In this document: in pieces, positions 46,538 to 54,339 of the stretch
Layout: each line of letters opens with the position of its first letter
Position numbering within the stretch: position 1 is the stretch's first letter
From: Amycolatopsis sp. CA-126428
GTDB lineage: Bacteria; Actinomycetota; Actinomycetes; Mycobacteriales; Pseudonocardiaceae
Assembly (NCBI RefSeq): GCF_002904335.1
Contig: NZ_PPHF01000082.1
Coordinates: 29,543-93,542 of the forward strand
Direction of reading: 5' to 3'
Length of the DNA: 64,000 bases
Notes under the pieces: generated by a model
Databases searched by the model: none
What the model was told of the DNA's origin: nothing
Seen by the model: only the letters and a program-made list of their open reading frames with translations
Translations under genes and position numbers: made by a program

Positions 46538-46666
46538 AGGGTCGACACGCGTGATCCGAAGGTCGACACGCGTGATTGAGGGGACGACACGGCACCGGCA
46601 TCGTGTCGACCCTTCAATCACGCGAGTCGACTTCCCCATCACGGGTGTCGACCTCTCGATCACGCG
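46538..46666. repeat. GTCGACACGCGTGAT inverted-repeat block, copy B
   Basis: Forward units at 46538-46556 and 46559-46577 match copy A at 38742 almost base for base, including the spacing. A central stem (GACGACACG with CGTGTCGAC, one mismatch) and three diverged inverted units follow to 46666. Found directly after glgB. Confidence 0.85.
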
Positions 46667-46710
46667 AAAAGCCTTCCGCGGGGTGGGTGTGGCGGGCTTA
46701 CCATCGGGGG

Positions 46711-47103
46711 ATGGGCGGCACCGGTGACGTCCTTGCGAACCTGATCCTCTTCGCCGTGGTCTGCCTCGCCCCCACGGTGCTGTTCTGGTGCGCGCTGCGC
46801 GTCCCCAAGGTGGTCGGCTGGGTCCGGGAGAAGCGGGCGCAGCCGCAGGCGGACGGTCCGCCGATCGAACGCGTCGCCGCGGACCTGCGGCGGGTGCACC
46901 GGCTGCTCGCCGGCTACCCGTCCGGGACACCGGCGGCGCGCCGGCTCGGCACCCGGCAGGCGTACGACGAACTCCTGACCGTGGCCTGCCGCCAGGTCGG
47001 CGTCCCGCACCGGCTCGGGGAGCTGCCCGAGGGGATGGACCGCGAGATCGAACGCCTGCGCGTCGAGCAGTCGCTGCGGGAGCGCGGGCTGGCCGTGCCC
47101 TGA
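46711..47103 (+). CDS. Small membrane-anchored protein of unknown function
   Basis: 130 residues: one N-terminal transmembrane helix (about residues 8-27, LANLILFAVVCLAPTVLFW region) followed by a basic, helical cytoplasmic tail with DLRRVHRLLAGYPSGTPAARR and a predicted coiled segment near the end. I recall similar single-helix proteins in other actinobacteria but no name. ATG 46711 follows GGGGG immediately. Function not inferable. Confidence 0.75.
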   Translation: MGGTGDVLANLILFAVVCLAPTVLFWCALRVPKVVGWVREKRAQPQADGPPIERVAADLRRVHRLLAGYPSGTPAARRLGTRQAYDELLTVACRQVGVPHRLGELPEGMDREIERLRVEQSLRERGLAVP

Positions 47104-47143
47104 CTTGTCCACGTCGTGTACGCGCTGCGGGCACGCTGCCGGC

Positions 47144-48216
47144 ATGCGACTTCTGATCGGCTTCGTCGTGCTGCTCCTGCTCGGCCTCACCCCGGCTCAC
47201 CGCCGGGGACACCTTCGCCACCCACGGCTCACGGATCGCCGCGCTGGACGCGAAACTCCCGCCGCGCGGGCTCGGTTCGCTGCTCGCCGACACCAACCGG
47301 AAGGCCCGCCCGCTCTGCCACGGCACGTATCTGGCCGCGGCGCCCGCGGGCTTCTGCTGGGAAGACGGAGGAGACGACAAGACCAACGACTGGATTCCCC
47401 AGGGCCTCACCGGCTCGGGCGACGCGGACCCGGCGACCGGCACCGCCGGCGGCAAGCGCGTCGTCGCGGCGTCGTGGCACACCCCGGGCGACACGATGGT
47501 CCGCCTGTCCTTTGTGGACGCCAACGGCCTCGGCTACCGCCACGTCCTGCTCGTGGAACCGACCTCCGGCAGCGACTTCTCCGTCGTCACCGGGCACGGG
47601 CACGGCATGACCTGGGCCGGCAACCTGCTGTTCGTGGCGACCACCGGCGGCCTGATCCGCGTCTTCGACACGACGCACTTCTGGAAGGTGGACGACGGCG
47701 CCGGGACGGTCGGCCTGGGGTCCGGCGGCAAGTACCACGCGGCGTTCTACGACTACGCGATGCCGCAGGTCGGCGCGTACTGGTACCCGGGCGGCGGCGC
47801 GTGCACGACCGCGACCGGTACGCGCCCCTGCCTGTCGACGTTGTCGTTCGACCACACCGGTTCGACGTTCGTGACGGCGGAACACGTTCCGTCCGCGGCG
47901 GGCGGCCGGGTCCTGCGCTGGCCGTTCGACCGCGCCACCGGGCGGTTGGTGACCGCGGCCGACGGGTTGGTGCGCGCCGTCGAAGGGTTCTCGTCACCGG
48001 TGTGGGGCATACGCCGGGGTGGCGGGCGACCACCCGTCGTGCCTGCACGGCGGGGCCGGCGGCGCATCGACGTCGAGGCTGGCCGGGCAGGCCCCGGTCA
48101 ACAGCCAGAACCTGTCGTACTGGCCGGCCACGGGCGAGCTGTGGCTGATCAACGAACAGCTGCGCGAGCGCGTGGTCGGCCACGTCCCCTGGACGACGCT
48201 GACCGGACGGCCCTGA
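47144..48216 (+). pseudogene. Frameshifted secreted protein gene
   Basis: Three reading frames must be joined to give one sensible protein. The ATG at 47144 encodes a signal peptide (MRLLIGFVVLLLLGLTPA). Around 47198-47205 the coding sense moves to the next frame (TAGDTFATHGSRIAALD through VEGFSSPVWG). Around 48009 it moves again (YAGVAGDHPSCLHGG through LRERVVGHVPW, stop 48214-48216). Each shift equals one extra base. The central domain has WAGNLLFVATTGGLIRVFD, a propeller-like pattern, so the ancestor was a secreted beta-rich protein. Two separate lesions favour a decayed gene, though base-calling errors in GC-rich DNA could mimic this. Confidence 0.7.
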
Positions 48217-48221
48217 ACAGA

Positions 48222-48261
48222 CGTGACCCCGCCACCGAAGATTCTCGGTGGCGGGGTCACG
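48222..48261. terminator. 17-bp bidirectional hairpin between the pseudogene and sigA
   Basis: Arms 48222-48238 and 48245-48261 are exact complements with a 6-base loop, ending 12 bases before the sigA stop codon and followed by GAAAAGAA on the plus strand (TTCTTTTC on the other). Confidence 0.8.
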
Positions 48262-48273
48262 CGAAAAGAACTC

Positions 48274-49677
48274 TCAGTCCAGGTAGTCCCGCAGGACCTG
48301 GGACCGCGACGGGTGGCGCAGCTTCGACATCGTCTTCGACTCGATCTGCCGGATGCGCTCGCGGGTCACCCCGTACACCTGGCCGATCTCGTCGAGCGTG
48401 CGCGGCTGGCCGTCCGTGAGGCCGAAGCGCAGCCGGACCACGCCCGCCTCGCGCTCGGACAGCGTCTGCAGCACCGACTGAAGCTGGTCCTGCAGCAGCG
48501 TGAACGACACCGCGTCGACCGCGACGACCGCTTCGGAGTCTTCGATGAAGTCGCCGAGCTGGCTGTCGCCCTCGTCGCCGATCGTCTGGTCGAGCGAGAT
48601 CGGCTCCCGCGCGTACTGCTGGATCTCCAGGACCTTCTCCGGGGAGATGTCCATTTCCTTCGCGAGCTCTTCCGGGGTCGGCTCGCGGCCGAGGTCCTGG
48701 AGCAGTTCACGCTGGATGCGGCCCAGCTTGTTGATGACCTCGACCATGTGCACCGGGATGCGGATGGTGCGCGCCTGGTCGGCCATCGCGCGGGTGATCG
48801 CCTGGCGGATCCACCACGTGGCGTACGTCGAGAACTTGTAGCCCTTGGTGTAGTCGAACTTCTCCACCGCGCGGATCAGGCCGAGGTTGCCCTCCTGGAT
48901 CAGGTCCAGGAACGCCATGCCGCGGCCGGTGTAGCGCTTGGCCAGCGAGACCACGAGCCGGAGGTTCGCCTCGAGCAGGTGGTTCTTGGCGCGCTCGCCG
49001 TCACGCACGATCCACTTGAGATCGCGGCGCATCTGGGTGACGAGCTTCTCGCCCTCCTCCTCGGCGGTGCGCACGCGCTCGGCGGCGTAGAGCCCGGCTT
49101 CGATCCGCTTGGCCAGCTCCACCTCCTCCTCCGCGTTCAGCAGCGCGACCTTGCCGATCTGCTTGAGGTAGGCACGCACGGAGTCGGCGGAGGCGGTGAG
49201 CTCGGCGTCCTTGCGCGCCTGGCGCAGCGCCTCGGACTCCTCTTCGTCCCAGACGAAGTCCGGGTTGTCGCTCTTGGCCGCGGCCTTGTCGGCCGCCGCG
49301 CCGCGACGCCGCTGCGCCGGGGTCTCCTCGTCCGACTCGTCGTCGTCATCGTCGTCTTCGGCCGAGTCGGCCTCCGGCTCGTCGGCGACCGTCTCTTCGA
49401 CGACGTCGACCTCGACCTCTTCCAGGTCCGACAGATCGGGCGTGCCCAGTTCGTCGTCCTCGAGGTCGGCGGGACCGTCCGGCTCGCCGTCTTCGGTCTT
49501 GCCGCCCTTGGTCACGGCCTTCTTCGCCGGGGCCTTCTTGGCCGGAGTCTTCTTGGCGGTGGTGGTGGTCTTGCGGGCCGCCGGCTTCGCCGTCCCGGTG
49601 GCTGCCTCTTCGGCCGGCTCGCCGGCTGCGGTCGCTGTCTTCGTCCCGCCTCGGGTTGCGGTTCTTGCGGCTGCCAC
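48274..49677 (-). CDS. sigA: Principal RNA polymerase sigma factor (sigma-A/HrdB/RpoD)
   Basis: 467 residues. Lys/Ala/Thr-rich then Asp/Glu-rich N-terminus (region 1.1-like, about 1-140), region 1.2 (SADSVRAYLKQIG), region 2 with the -10 recognition block KFSTYATWWIRQAITR, region 3, and region 4 with the -35 helix-turn-helix (TLDEIGQVYGVTRERIRQIE). This is the housekeeping group 1 sigma factor. GTG start at 49675-49677 after AAAGGG. Gene order with ppgK, suhB and cei equals the mycobacterial sigA region. Confidence 0.97.
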   Translation of the reverse strand: MAAARTATRGGTKTATAAGEPAEEAATGTAKPAARKTTTTAKKTPAKKAPAKKAVTKGGKTEDGEPDGPADLEDDELGTPDLSDLEEVEVDVVEETVADEPEADSAEDDDDDDESDEETPAQRRRGAAADKAAAKSDNPDFVWDEEESEALRQARKDAELTASADSVRAYLKQIGKVALLNAEEEVELAKRIEAGLYAAERVRTAEEEGEKLVTQMRRDLKWIVRDGERAKNHLLEANLRLVVSLAKRYTGRGMAFLDLIQEGNLGLIRAVEKFDYTKGYKFSTYATWWIRQAITRAMADQARTIRIPVHMVEVINKLGRIQRELLQDLGREPTPEELAKEMDISPEKVLEIQQYAREPISLDQTIGDEGDSQLGDFIEDSEAVVAVDAVSFTLLQDQLQSVLQTLSEREAGVVRLRFGLTDGQPRTLDEIGQVYGVTRERIRQIESKTMSKLRHPSRSQVLRDYLD

Positions 49678-49796
49678 TTACGCCCTTTCGCAGCGGTCGA
49701 TCACGACGAGCAACGGCCTGGGGCCACTGCTGCCTCACATTCGGGGATCACGCCTCGGCCTGCGGTTTTGACCTCCGCAGCCGTGGGCCGTGTTCC

Positions 49797-49802
49797 ATTG
49801 TA
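49797..49802 (-). promoter_or_regulatory. -10 box TACAAT of sigA
   Basis: A near-consensus TACAAT on the minus strand predicts a start near 49790 and a ~112-base 5' UTR. The -35 region is not recognisable. Confidence 0.45.
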
Positions 49803-49849
49803 ACGACGGTACGCGCATGCGGTGCGAAGCGATCACCCTCAGCGCCGAT

Positions 49850-50638
49850 TCAGTGCTGGATGCCCTCCGCCGCGGCGGCCGCGGCGCCGACGATCCCGGC
49901 GTTGTTCTGCAGGCTCGCGACCAGCACCGGAGTGCGGATGTCCAGCAGCGGCACCCATTTCTCGGCCTTCTTGCTGACCCCGCCGCCGACGATGAACAGG
50001 TCGGGCCAGATCAGGTTCTCCAGCACGGTCAGATAACGGTGCACCCGCTTGGCCCATTCGGGGTAGGAGAGCCCCTCGTTGTCCTTCACCGAAGCGGCCG
50101 CGCGCTTCTCGGCGTCGTGGCCGTCGATCTCGAGGTGGCCGAATTCGGTGTTCGGGACGAGCTTGCCGTCCTGGAACACCGCGCTGCCGATCCCGGTGCC
50201 GAAGGTGAGCAGCGCGGTCACGCCCGTGCGCGCGGCCGGGTCGCCGAAGCGGATCTCCGCCATGCCCGCCGCGTCGGCGTCGTTCAGCATCGCGACCTGG
50301 TCGACGCTGCGGCCGAGCCGCTTGGCGAACAGCGCGTCGGCGTCGGTGCCGATCCACTGCTTGTCGATGTTGGCCGCGGTGTGCGCGACGCCCTTCTTGA
50401 CGACCGCCGGCAGGGTCACGCCGACCGGGCCGTCCCAGCCCGCCTGCGTGACGATGTCGTGCACGACGTCCGCCACCGCCGACGGCGTGGACGGCTTCGG
50501 CGTCTCGATCCGGATGCGGTCGCCGATGAGTTGCCCCTTGTCCAGGTCGACCAAGGCGCCCTTGATCCCGCTGCCGCCGATGTCGATGCCGAAACCTCGG
50601 CGGGTCGCCTCCACCACGGACGTGGTCCCTTCTCGCAC
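49850..50638 (-). CDS. ppgK: Polyphosphate glucokinase
   Basis: A 262-residue ROK-fold kinase that phosphorylates glucose with polyphosphate or ATP. The phosphate-binding loop GIDIGGSGIKG (17-27) is the PPGK form, followed by MLNDADAAG (catalytic Asp) and LTFGTGIGSAVF. In contrast to ROK regulators there is no DNA-binding domain. It gives glucose-6-phosphate from the glucose released by MalQ and trehalose turnover, linking this block to the glucan cluster next door. Divergent from suhB across 43 bp. Confidence 0.94.
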   Translation of the reverse strand: MREGTTSVVEATRRGFGIDIGGSGIKGALVDLDKGQLIGDRIRIETPKPSTPSAVADVVHDIVTQAGWDGPVGVTLPAVVKKGVAHTAANIDKQWIGTDADALFAKRLGRSVDQVAMLNDADAAGMAEIRFGDPAARTGVTALLTFGTGIGSAVFQDGKLVPNTEFGHLEIDGHDAEKRAAASVKDNEGLSYPEWAKRVHRYLTVLENLIWPDLFIVGGGVSKKAEKWVPLLDIRTPVLVASLQNNAGIVGAAAAAAEGIQH

Positions 50639-50681
50639 GATTCAGAAGCCTGCCTCGGAGACTTTAACCGGATGTGGTGAC

Positions 50682-51500
50682 ATGTCGGACGTGGGAGTTG
50701 ACGAGTCGTTGCTGAAAAGCGTCGCGGTGCAGGTCGCGACGGAAGCCGCCGCTCTGGTCCGCGAGGCCTGGGCGGGCATGGCGGAGGGCCGGGAGGTGGC
50801 CGTGGGCACCAAGTCCGGGGCCACCGACGTGGTGACCGCGGTGGACCACGAGTCCGAACGCCTGGTGCGCGCGCGGCTGGCCGCGCTGCGGCCGGGGGAG
50901 CCGGTGCTGGGGGAGGAAGGCGGCGGCGCCGCGGGCGACGGCGTGACGTGGGTGGTCGACCCGATCGACGGGACGGTCAACTTCCTCTACGGGCTGCCGT
51001 GGTTCGCGGTGTCGGTGGCCGCGCAGGTCGGCGGCGAGTCGGTGGCCGGAGCGGTGGTCGAGCCGGCGAGCGGGCGCGTCTGGTCGGCGGCCCGCGGGCA
51101 GGGTGCGTTCCTGGACGGACGGCGGCTGGCGGTCTCGGCGCCACCGAGCCTCGAGGTGACGCTGGTCGGGACCGGTTTCGCCTACGCGCGCGAGCGGCGG
51201 ACGCGGCAGTCGCGGTTCGCGGCGGAGCTGCTGGGGCGGGTGCGGGACATCCGCCGCAACGGTGCCGCGTCGCTGGACCTGTGCGCGGTGGCGGCGGGCT
51301 GGCTGGACGCGTACGTCGAGCACGGGCTCAACCGCTGGGACTGGGCGGCGGGGGCGCTGATCGCGGCCGAGGCGGGCGCGGCGGTGTCCCTCCCGGGCGC
51401 GGCACCGGAGCTGGGCGCGGACGCGACCTACGCGGCGGCCCCGTCGATCGCGGACCCGCTGCGGACGGCGCTGGCGGACTGCGGCGCGGCGGAGGTCTGA
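50682..51500 (+). CDS. suhB: Inositol-1-monophosphatase family protein
   Basis: A 272-residue lithium-sensitive-phosphatase-fold enzyme. Metal sites: Glu79 (LGEEGG), DPIDGT (93-98) and WDWAAGALIAAEAG near residue 224. In actinobacteria such proteins dephosphorylate inositol-1-phosphate for phosphatidylinositol and mycothiol synthesis, although fructose-1,6-bisphosphatase activity is also known. The position matches Rv2701c (suhB) of M. tuberculosis. ATG 50682 gives the shortest sensible protein. Confidence 0.92.
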   Translation: MSDVGVDESLLKSVAVQVATEAAALVREAWAGMAEGREVAVGTKSGATDVVTAVDHESERLVRARLAALRPGEPVLGEEGGGAAGDGVTWVVDPIDGTVNFLYGLPWFAVSVAAQVGGESVAGAVVEPASGRVWSAARGQGAFLDGRRLAVSAPPSLEVTLVGTGFAYARERRTRQSRFAAELLGRVRDIRRNGAASLDLCAVAAGWLDAYVEHGLNRWDWAAGALIAAEAGAAVSLPGAAPELGADATYAAAPSIADPLRTALADCGAAEV

Positions 51501-51522
51501 CGGCTTCCGAGGGGGCCCGGGA

Positions 51523-51547
51523 GGTCGCGAATGAGTCATTCGCGACC
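51523..51547. repeat. 25-bp perfect palindrome after suhB
   Basis: GGTCGCGAATGA (51523-51534), one central base, and its exact complement (51536-51547). It starts 23 bp past the suhB stop and may act as a terminator. The outer sequence resembles the hairpin at 3670-3715. Confidence 0.7.
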
Positions 51548-51584
51548 CTCGGCGACCAGGACTCCGGGCAGCGAGGGCCGCTTC

Positions 51585-51639
51585 GGGCGACCGAAAGTGT
51601 CGGTGCCCTCCGGTAGCGTGGAAAACGGGGGGCGCCCCC
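51585..51639 (-). repeat. Dispersed ~55-bp element, copy 1 (with damage-promoter motif)
   Basis: Reads, on the opposite strand, GGGGGCGCCCCCCGTTTTCC then ACGCTACCGG, then GGCACCGACACTTTCGG. The same element recurs at 56994-57042 and 57383-57438. On the plus strand of this copy lies GTGTCGGTG-N8-TAGCGT (51597-51619), an exact RecA-NDp/PafBC layout. It sits between suhB and cei, and reads toward the cei 3' end. Confidence 0.85.
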
Positions 51640-51664
51640 GCGGGCGGGGGTTGCCGGCGCAGGG

Positions 51665-52348
51665 TCAGCAGGCCACGTCGCGGGCCGAGGCCAGCAGCGT
51701 CTGGTCGACGACCGGGGCCGGCGCGCCGGCGGACTGCTCGTTGCCGCCGCCGCCCTGGTGGGCCTTCGACCAGTCGGCGAGCTGGGTGATGATCTGGCGG
51801 GCTTCGGGGCGGGGCCGGAGGTCACCGAAGAGCGTGCCGGTGACCACGTCGACGCTCGCGTCCTTGCGGTTGTCCTGGACCAGCTCGGCGCACGGCACCA
51901 CGAGGCTGATCGTCCGGGCCGCGGTGACGCCGTTCTCGCCGAAGCGGATCTGGCCGCGGCACTTGGCCTCGCGGTTCTCGTACGCCGGGTCGTTGGCCGG
52001 CTCGGCGGCGCTGGTGAAGCCGAGCTCGCGCAGCGTCGTCGTGGTGATGCCGCCCTGGCCGCGGCTGCCCGAGGCGTTGAGGACCCGGTAGGCGACCTTG
52101 TCCGGCGGGATGGGCGCGCGGTCGTCGAGCGCGTTGTGGGGCAGGCTGCTGAACGTCACGCCCGGCGGCGGGCTCGCCGGCGGGTCGCACTTGACGGCCT
52201 CGTCGACGTCGCCCTTGCCGATGGCGGCGTGCACCCAGACGACGATCGCGCCCACGGCGAGCACGCCGATGACGATCAGCGCCGGCAGCGGCTTGTGCTT
52301 GCGATACGGCCGCGTCCCACGGTCCCCGATGCCGTTCCCCGACGCCAC
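51665..52348 (-). CDS. cei: Envelope integrity protein Cei (LytR C-terminal domain)
   Basis: 227 residues: short basic N-terminus (RPYRKHK), one transmembrane helix at about 19-38, then an extracytoplasmic LytR_C domain (VAYRVLNASGSRGQGGITTTTLRELGF). Several Cys residues and a Gly-rich tail end in DVAC. The equivalent M. tuberculosis gene (Rv2700, cei) is needed for cell-envelope integrity. GTG 52348 follows GGGAAGGGA. Position between suhB and DUF4193 matches the mycobacterial order. Confidence 0.85.
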   Translation of the reverse strand: MASGNGIGDRGTRPYRKHKPLPALIVIGVLAVGAIVVWVHAAIGKGDVDEAVKCDPPASPPPGVTFSSLPHNALDDRAPIPPDKVAYRVLNASGSRGQGGITTTTLRELGFTSAAEPANDPAYENREAKCRGQIRFGENGVTAARTISLVVPCAELVQDNRKDASVDVVTGTLFGDLRPRPEARQIITQLADWSKAHQGGGGNEQSAGAPAPVVDQTLLASARDVAC

Positions 52349-52861
52349 CTGCCCGTCCCTTCCCGAACACCGAAACGGCCGTGCGAAACCGGGCACCGCC
52401 GAGGCCGGTCAGCCTAGGCGCTGCGACCGACGCACGTGGTCCCGGGTCACCCGGTGGGTTCCCGTGTTCTGCCTGCGGTACCGGGCCTCAGCCGGACCGA
52501 TCCCCGTGTGGCGATCGCACCACGGCGGGACCGGCCGGGGCAAGCGGAGACGGGCCGCGCGTGAAGTTCTCCACCTCCGCGCAACCCGAACGGACGACAA
52601 CGCGTCTTACCTGCGGGTTCCCCCTGTCGGGTGACGATTCCCCGGCAATGTCTGACTCGTTGCAGAACCCGCACAGCGGTGAGCTACCCTTCCCGGGCTC
52701 CGGCCGCAGGAAGAGGCGCAAAAAGAAGAGACCTCGGTCACTTCGGCCGTCGGGCACAAACGAGGGCCCTGGAACGTTGACCAGCGGCACGGCGGACTCA
52801 AGGGCACATCCGGGGGTCCGGGAAAACGACTACACAAGCTGATCGCAGGGGTGAGGGACAC
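52349..52861. other. 513-bp intergenic region between cei and DUF4193
   Basis: No supportable gene. It must hold the divergent promoters. TTGCAG (52663-52668) with TACCCT 19 bases on (52688-52693) is a possible plus-strand sigma-A promoter, and a TTGACC near 52777 is a possible -35. A short purine-rich stretch (AGGAAGAGGCGCAAAAAGAAG around 52710-52730) is notable in such GC-rich DNA. Confidence 0.4.
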
Positions 52862-53170
52862 ATGGCTACCGACTACGACGCTCCGCGCCGCAGCGAAGCC
52901 GACGAGCTGGCCGAAGACTCGTTGGAGGAGCTCAAGGCCCGGCGGAACGAGAACCAGTCCGGCGTCGTCGACGTCGACGAGGACGCGACCGCCGAGAACT
53001 TCGAGCTGCCGGGTGCCGACCTCTCCGGGCTTTCCGGTGAGGACATGACCGTGAAGGTGGTGCCGAAGCAGGCGGACGAATTCACCTGCTCCGTGTGCTT
53101 CCTGGTGCACCACCGCAGCCGGCTGGCCGAGGACAACGGCGGACGCCTGATCTGCCGCGACTGCGCCTGA
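52862..53170 (+). CDS. DUF4193 family protein
   Basis: A 102-residue protein, acidic in the first two thirds (DELAEDSLEELKARR, DVDEDATAENFELPGADLSG) and ending in a zinc-ribbon-like CSVCFLVHHRSRLA then CRDCA. The layout and position match Rv2699c of M. tuberculosis, an essential-looking family of unknown function whose features suggest a transcription- or sigma-associated role. GAGGGACAC precedes ATG 52862. Confidence 0.93.
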   Translation: MATDYDAPRRSEADELAEDSLEELKARRNENQSGVVDVDEDATAENFELPGADLSGLSGEDMTVKVVPKQADEFTCSVCFLVHHRSRLAEDNGGRLICRDCA

Positions 53171-53271
53171 CAAGCGCGAAGGGGTTCTCGGACACAGGGG
53201 ACGAACAGACGCGACGGAGAGCCTCGAGGGCAGTGCTTCCCCGAGGGAGAGGCTCGAAGCGCGCTGGGGAC

Positions 53272-53301
53272 AAGGGGGCCGGCCGGAAGGCCGGCCCCCT
53301 T
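53272..53301 (+). terminator. 13-bp hairpin after DUF4193
   Basis: Arms 53272-53284 and 53289-53301 are exact complements with a GGAA tetraloop, between the convergent DUF4193 and DUF3093 genes. Confidence 0.7.
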
Positions 53302-53328
53302 CCCATGTCCTGCGGGGGTGGCGCCGGT

Positions 53329-53811
53329 TCAAGCGCCTTTGAGCAGCTCGGCGACGCGTTCGGGGTGCCGGGTGCTGAACAGCCAGTACGGCGTCGGGTC
53401 GTTCGCGTCGGTCAGCCGGACCTTGACGACCGGGCCGACCCAGCCGCGGTGCAGCACGTAGGCCGCCGGGTCGCCGTCGCGCCCCAGGGCCTTGCGCTTG
53501 GCTTCCTTGTCGAAGATCTCCACCTCGCCGGCGTAGCGCAGCGGCAGGTGGGCGTCGCCGACCCACAGTTCCGGTTCGTCACCGCCGGTGATCCGGACCT
53601 TCGATCGGCCCAGCGACAGCAGCAGCGCCACGACCACCGGCAACGCGATCACGTACGGCAGCCACGCCCGGATCCCGGGGTACCCCAAGTCGATCTCGGC
53701 GGCGAGCAGGACCGCCCCCAGCACCGGCAGCGGCCAGCCCCACCACGGGACGTACAGCCGTTCCGAGTGCCGCACCGCGGCGTTCGCGGCCGTCTTCGCT
53801 GATTCACCCAC
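53329..53811 (-). CDS. DUF3093 family membrane protein
   Basis: 160 residues with two close membrane helices (about 23-37 and 45-62: WPLPVLGAVLLAAEI and YVIALPVVVALLL), followed by a cytoplasmic beta domain (LPLRYAGEVEIFDKEAKRKALG, AYVLHRGWVGPVVKVRL). This matches the DUF3093/Rv2698 family of unknown function. GTG 53811 is taken as a leaderless start because a TACTCT -10 box ends 6 bases upstream and no ribosome site is seen. Confidence 0.9.
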   Translation of the reverse strand: MGESAKTAANAAVRHSERLYVPWWGWPLPVLGAVLLAAEIDLGYPGIRAWLPYVIALPVVVALLLSLGRSKVRITGGDEPELWVGDAHLPLRYAGEVEIFDKEAKRKALGRDGDPAAYVLHRGWVGPVVKVRLTDANDPTPYWLFSTRHPERVAELLKGA

Positions 53812-53817
53812 GGGTAG

Positions 53818-53827
53818 AGAGTAATCT
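53818..53827. promoter_or_regulatory. Overlapping divergent -10 boxes of DUF3093 and dut
   Basis: TAATCT (53822-53827, plus strand) and TACTCT (53823-53818, minus strand) share two bases. Each is 6-8 bases from the GTG of its gene, so both messages should be leaderless, and only one polymerase can occupy the site at a time. Confidence 0.6.
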
Positions 53828-53835
53828 CGCCGCCC

Positions 53836-54339
53836 GTGTCCAGCGTTCAGGTACTCCTCTCCCGGCTCGATCCGGATGTCCCGCTGCCCGCCTACGCCCG
53901 ACCGGGCGACGCGGGCGCCGATCTCGTCACCACCTCGGATATCGTCCTCGGACCCGGGGAACGCGGTGTCGTCGGCACCGGCGTCGCGATCGCGCTCCCG
54001 CCCGGGTACGCGGGGTTCGTCCACCCGCGGTCCGGCCTGGCCGCCCGGGCCGGCCTCTCGGTCGTGAACACCCCGGGAACGATCGACTCGGGTTACCGCG
54101 GTGAGATCAAGGTCTGCCTGATCAACCACGACCCGGTGCACCCGCTGGAGCTGACGCGCGGCGACCGCATCGCCCAGCTGGTCGTGCAGCGGGTCGAGCA
54201 CGCCGACTTCGTCGAGGTCGACGGGCTCGACGCGACCGAGCGGGGCGACGGAGGCTACGGCTCGACGGGTGGACACGCCACACTGGGAGCACCGGCGCTC
54301 GCCGCGAGCGCCGCCACGGGGGAAGGAACGGAGAAGTAG
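53836..54339 (+). CDS. dut: dUTP diphosphatase (dUTPase)
   Basis: A 167-residue trimeric dUTPase that hydrolyses dUTP to dUMP and keeps uracil out of DNA. All five motifs are present: AGADL (26-30), PRSGLA (64-69), GTIDSGYRGE (81-90, catalytic Asp84), RGDRIAQ (108-114) and the mobile C-terminal ERGDGGYGSTG (135-145). About 20 extra residues follow motif 5. GTG 53836 looks leaderless. The stop shares one base with the DUF3710 start. Confidence 0.96.
   Translation: MSSVQVLLSRLDPDVPLPAYARPGDAGADLVTTSDIVLGPGERGVVGTGVAIALPPGYAGFVHPRSGLAARAGLSVVNTPGTIDSGYRGEIKVCLINHDPVHPLELTRGDRIAQLVVQRVEHADFVEVDGLDATERGDGGYGSTGGHATLGAPALAASAATGEGTEK

Noticed and set aside
46531..46670. Repeat block B considered as a CRISPR array
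   Set aside because: Units are inverted as well as direct, spacing is irregular, spacers are not unique and no cas genes are nearby.
52381..52842. Open frames in the cei-DUF4193 gap
   Set aside because: Low-complexity, no ribosome sites, and better explained as promoter and leader DNA.
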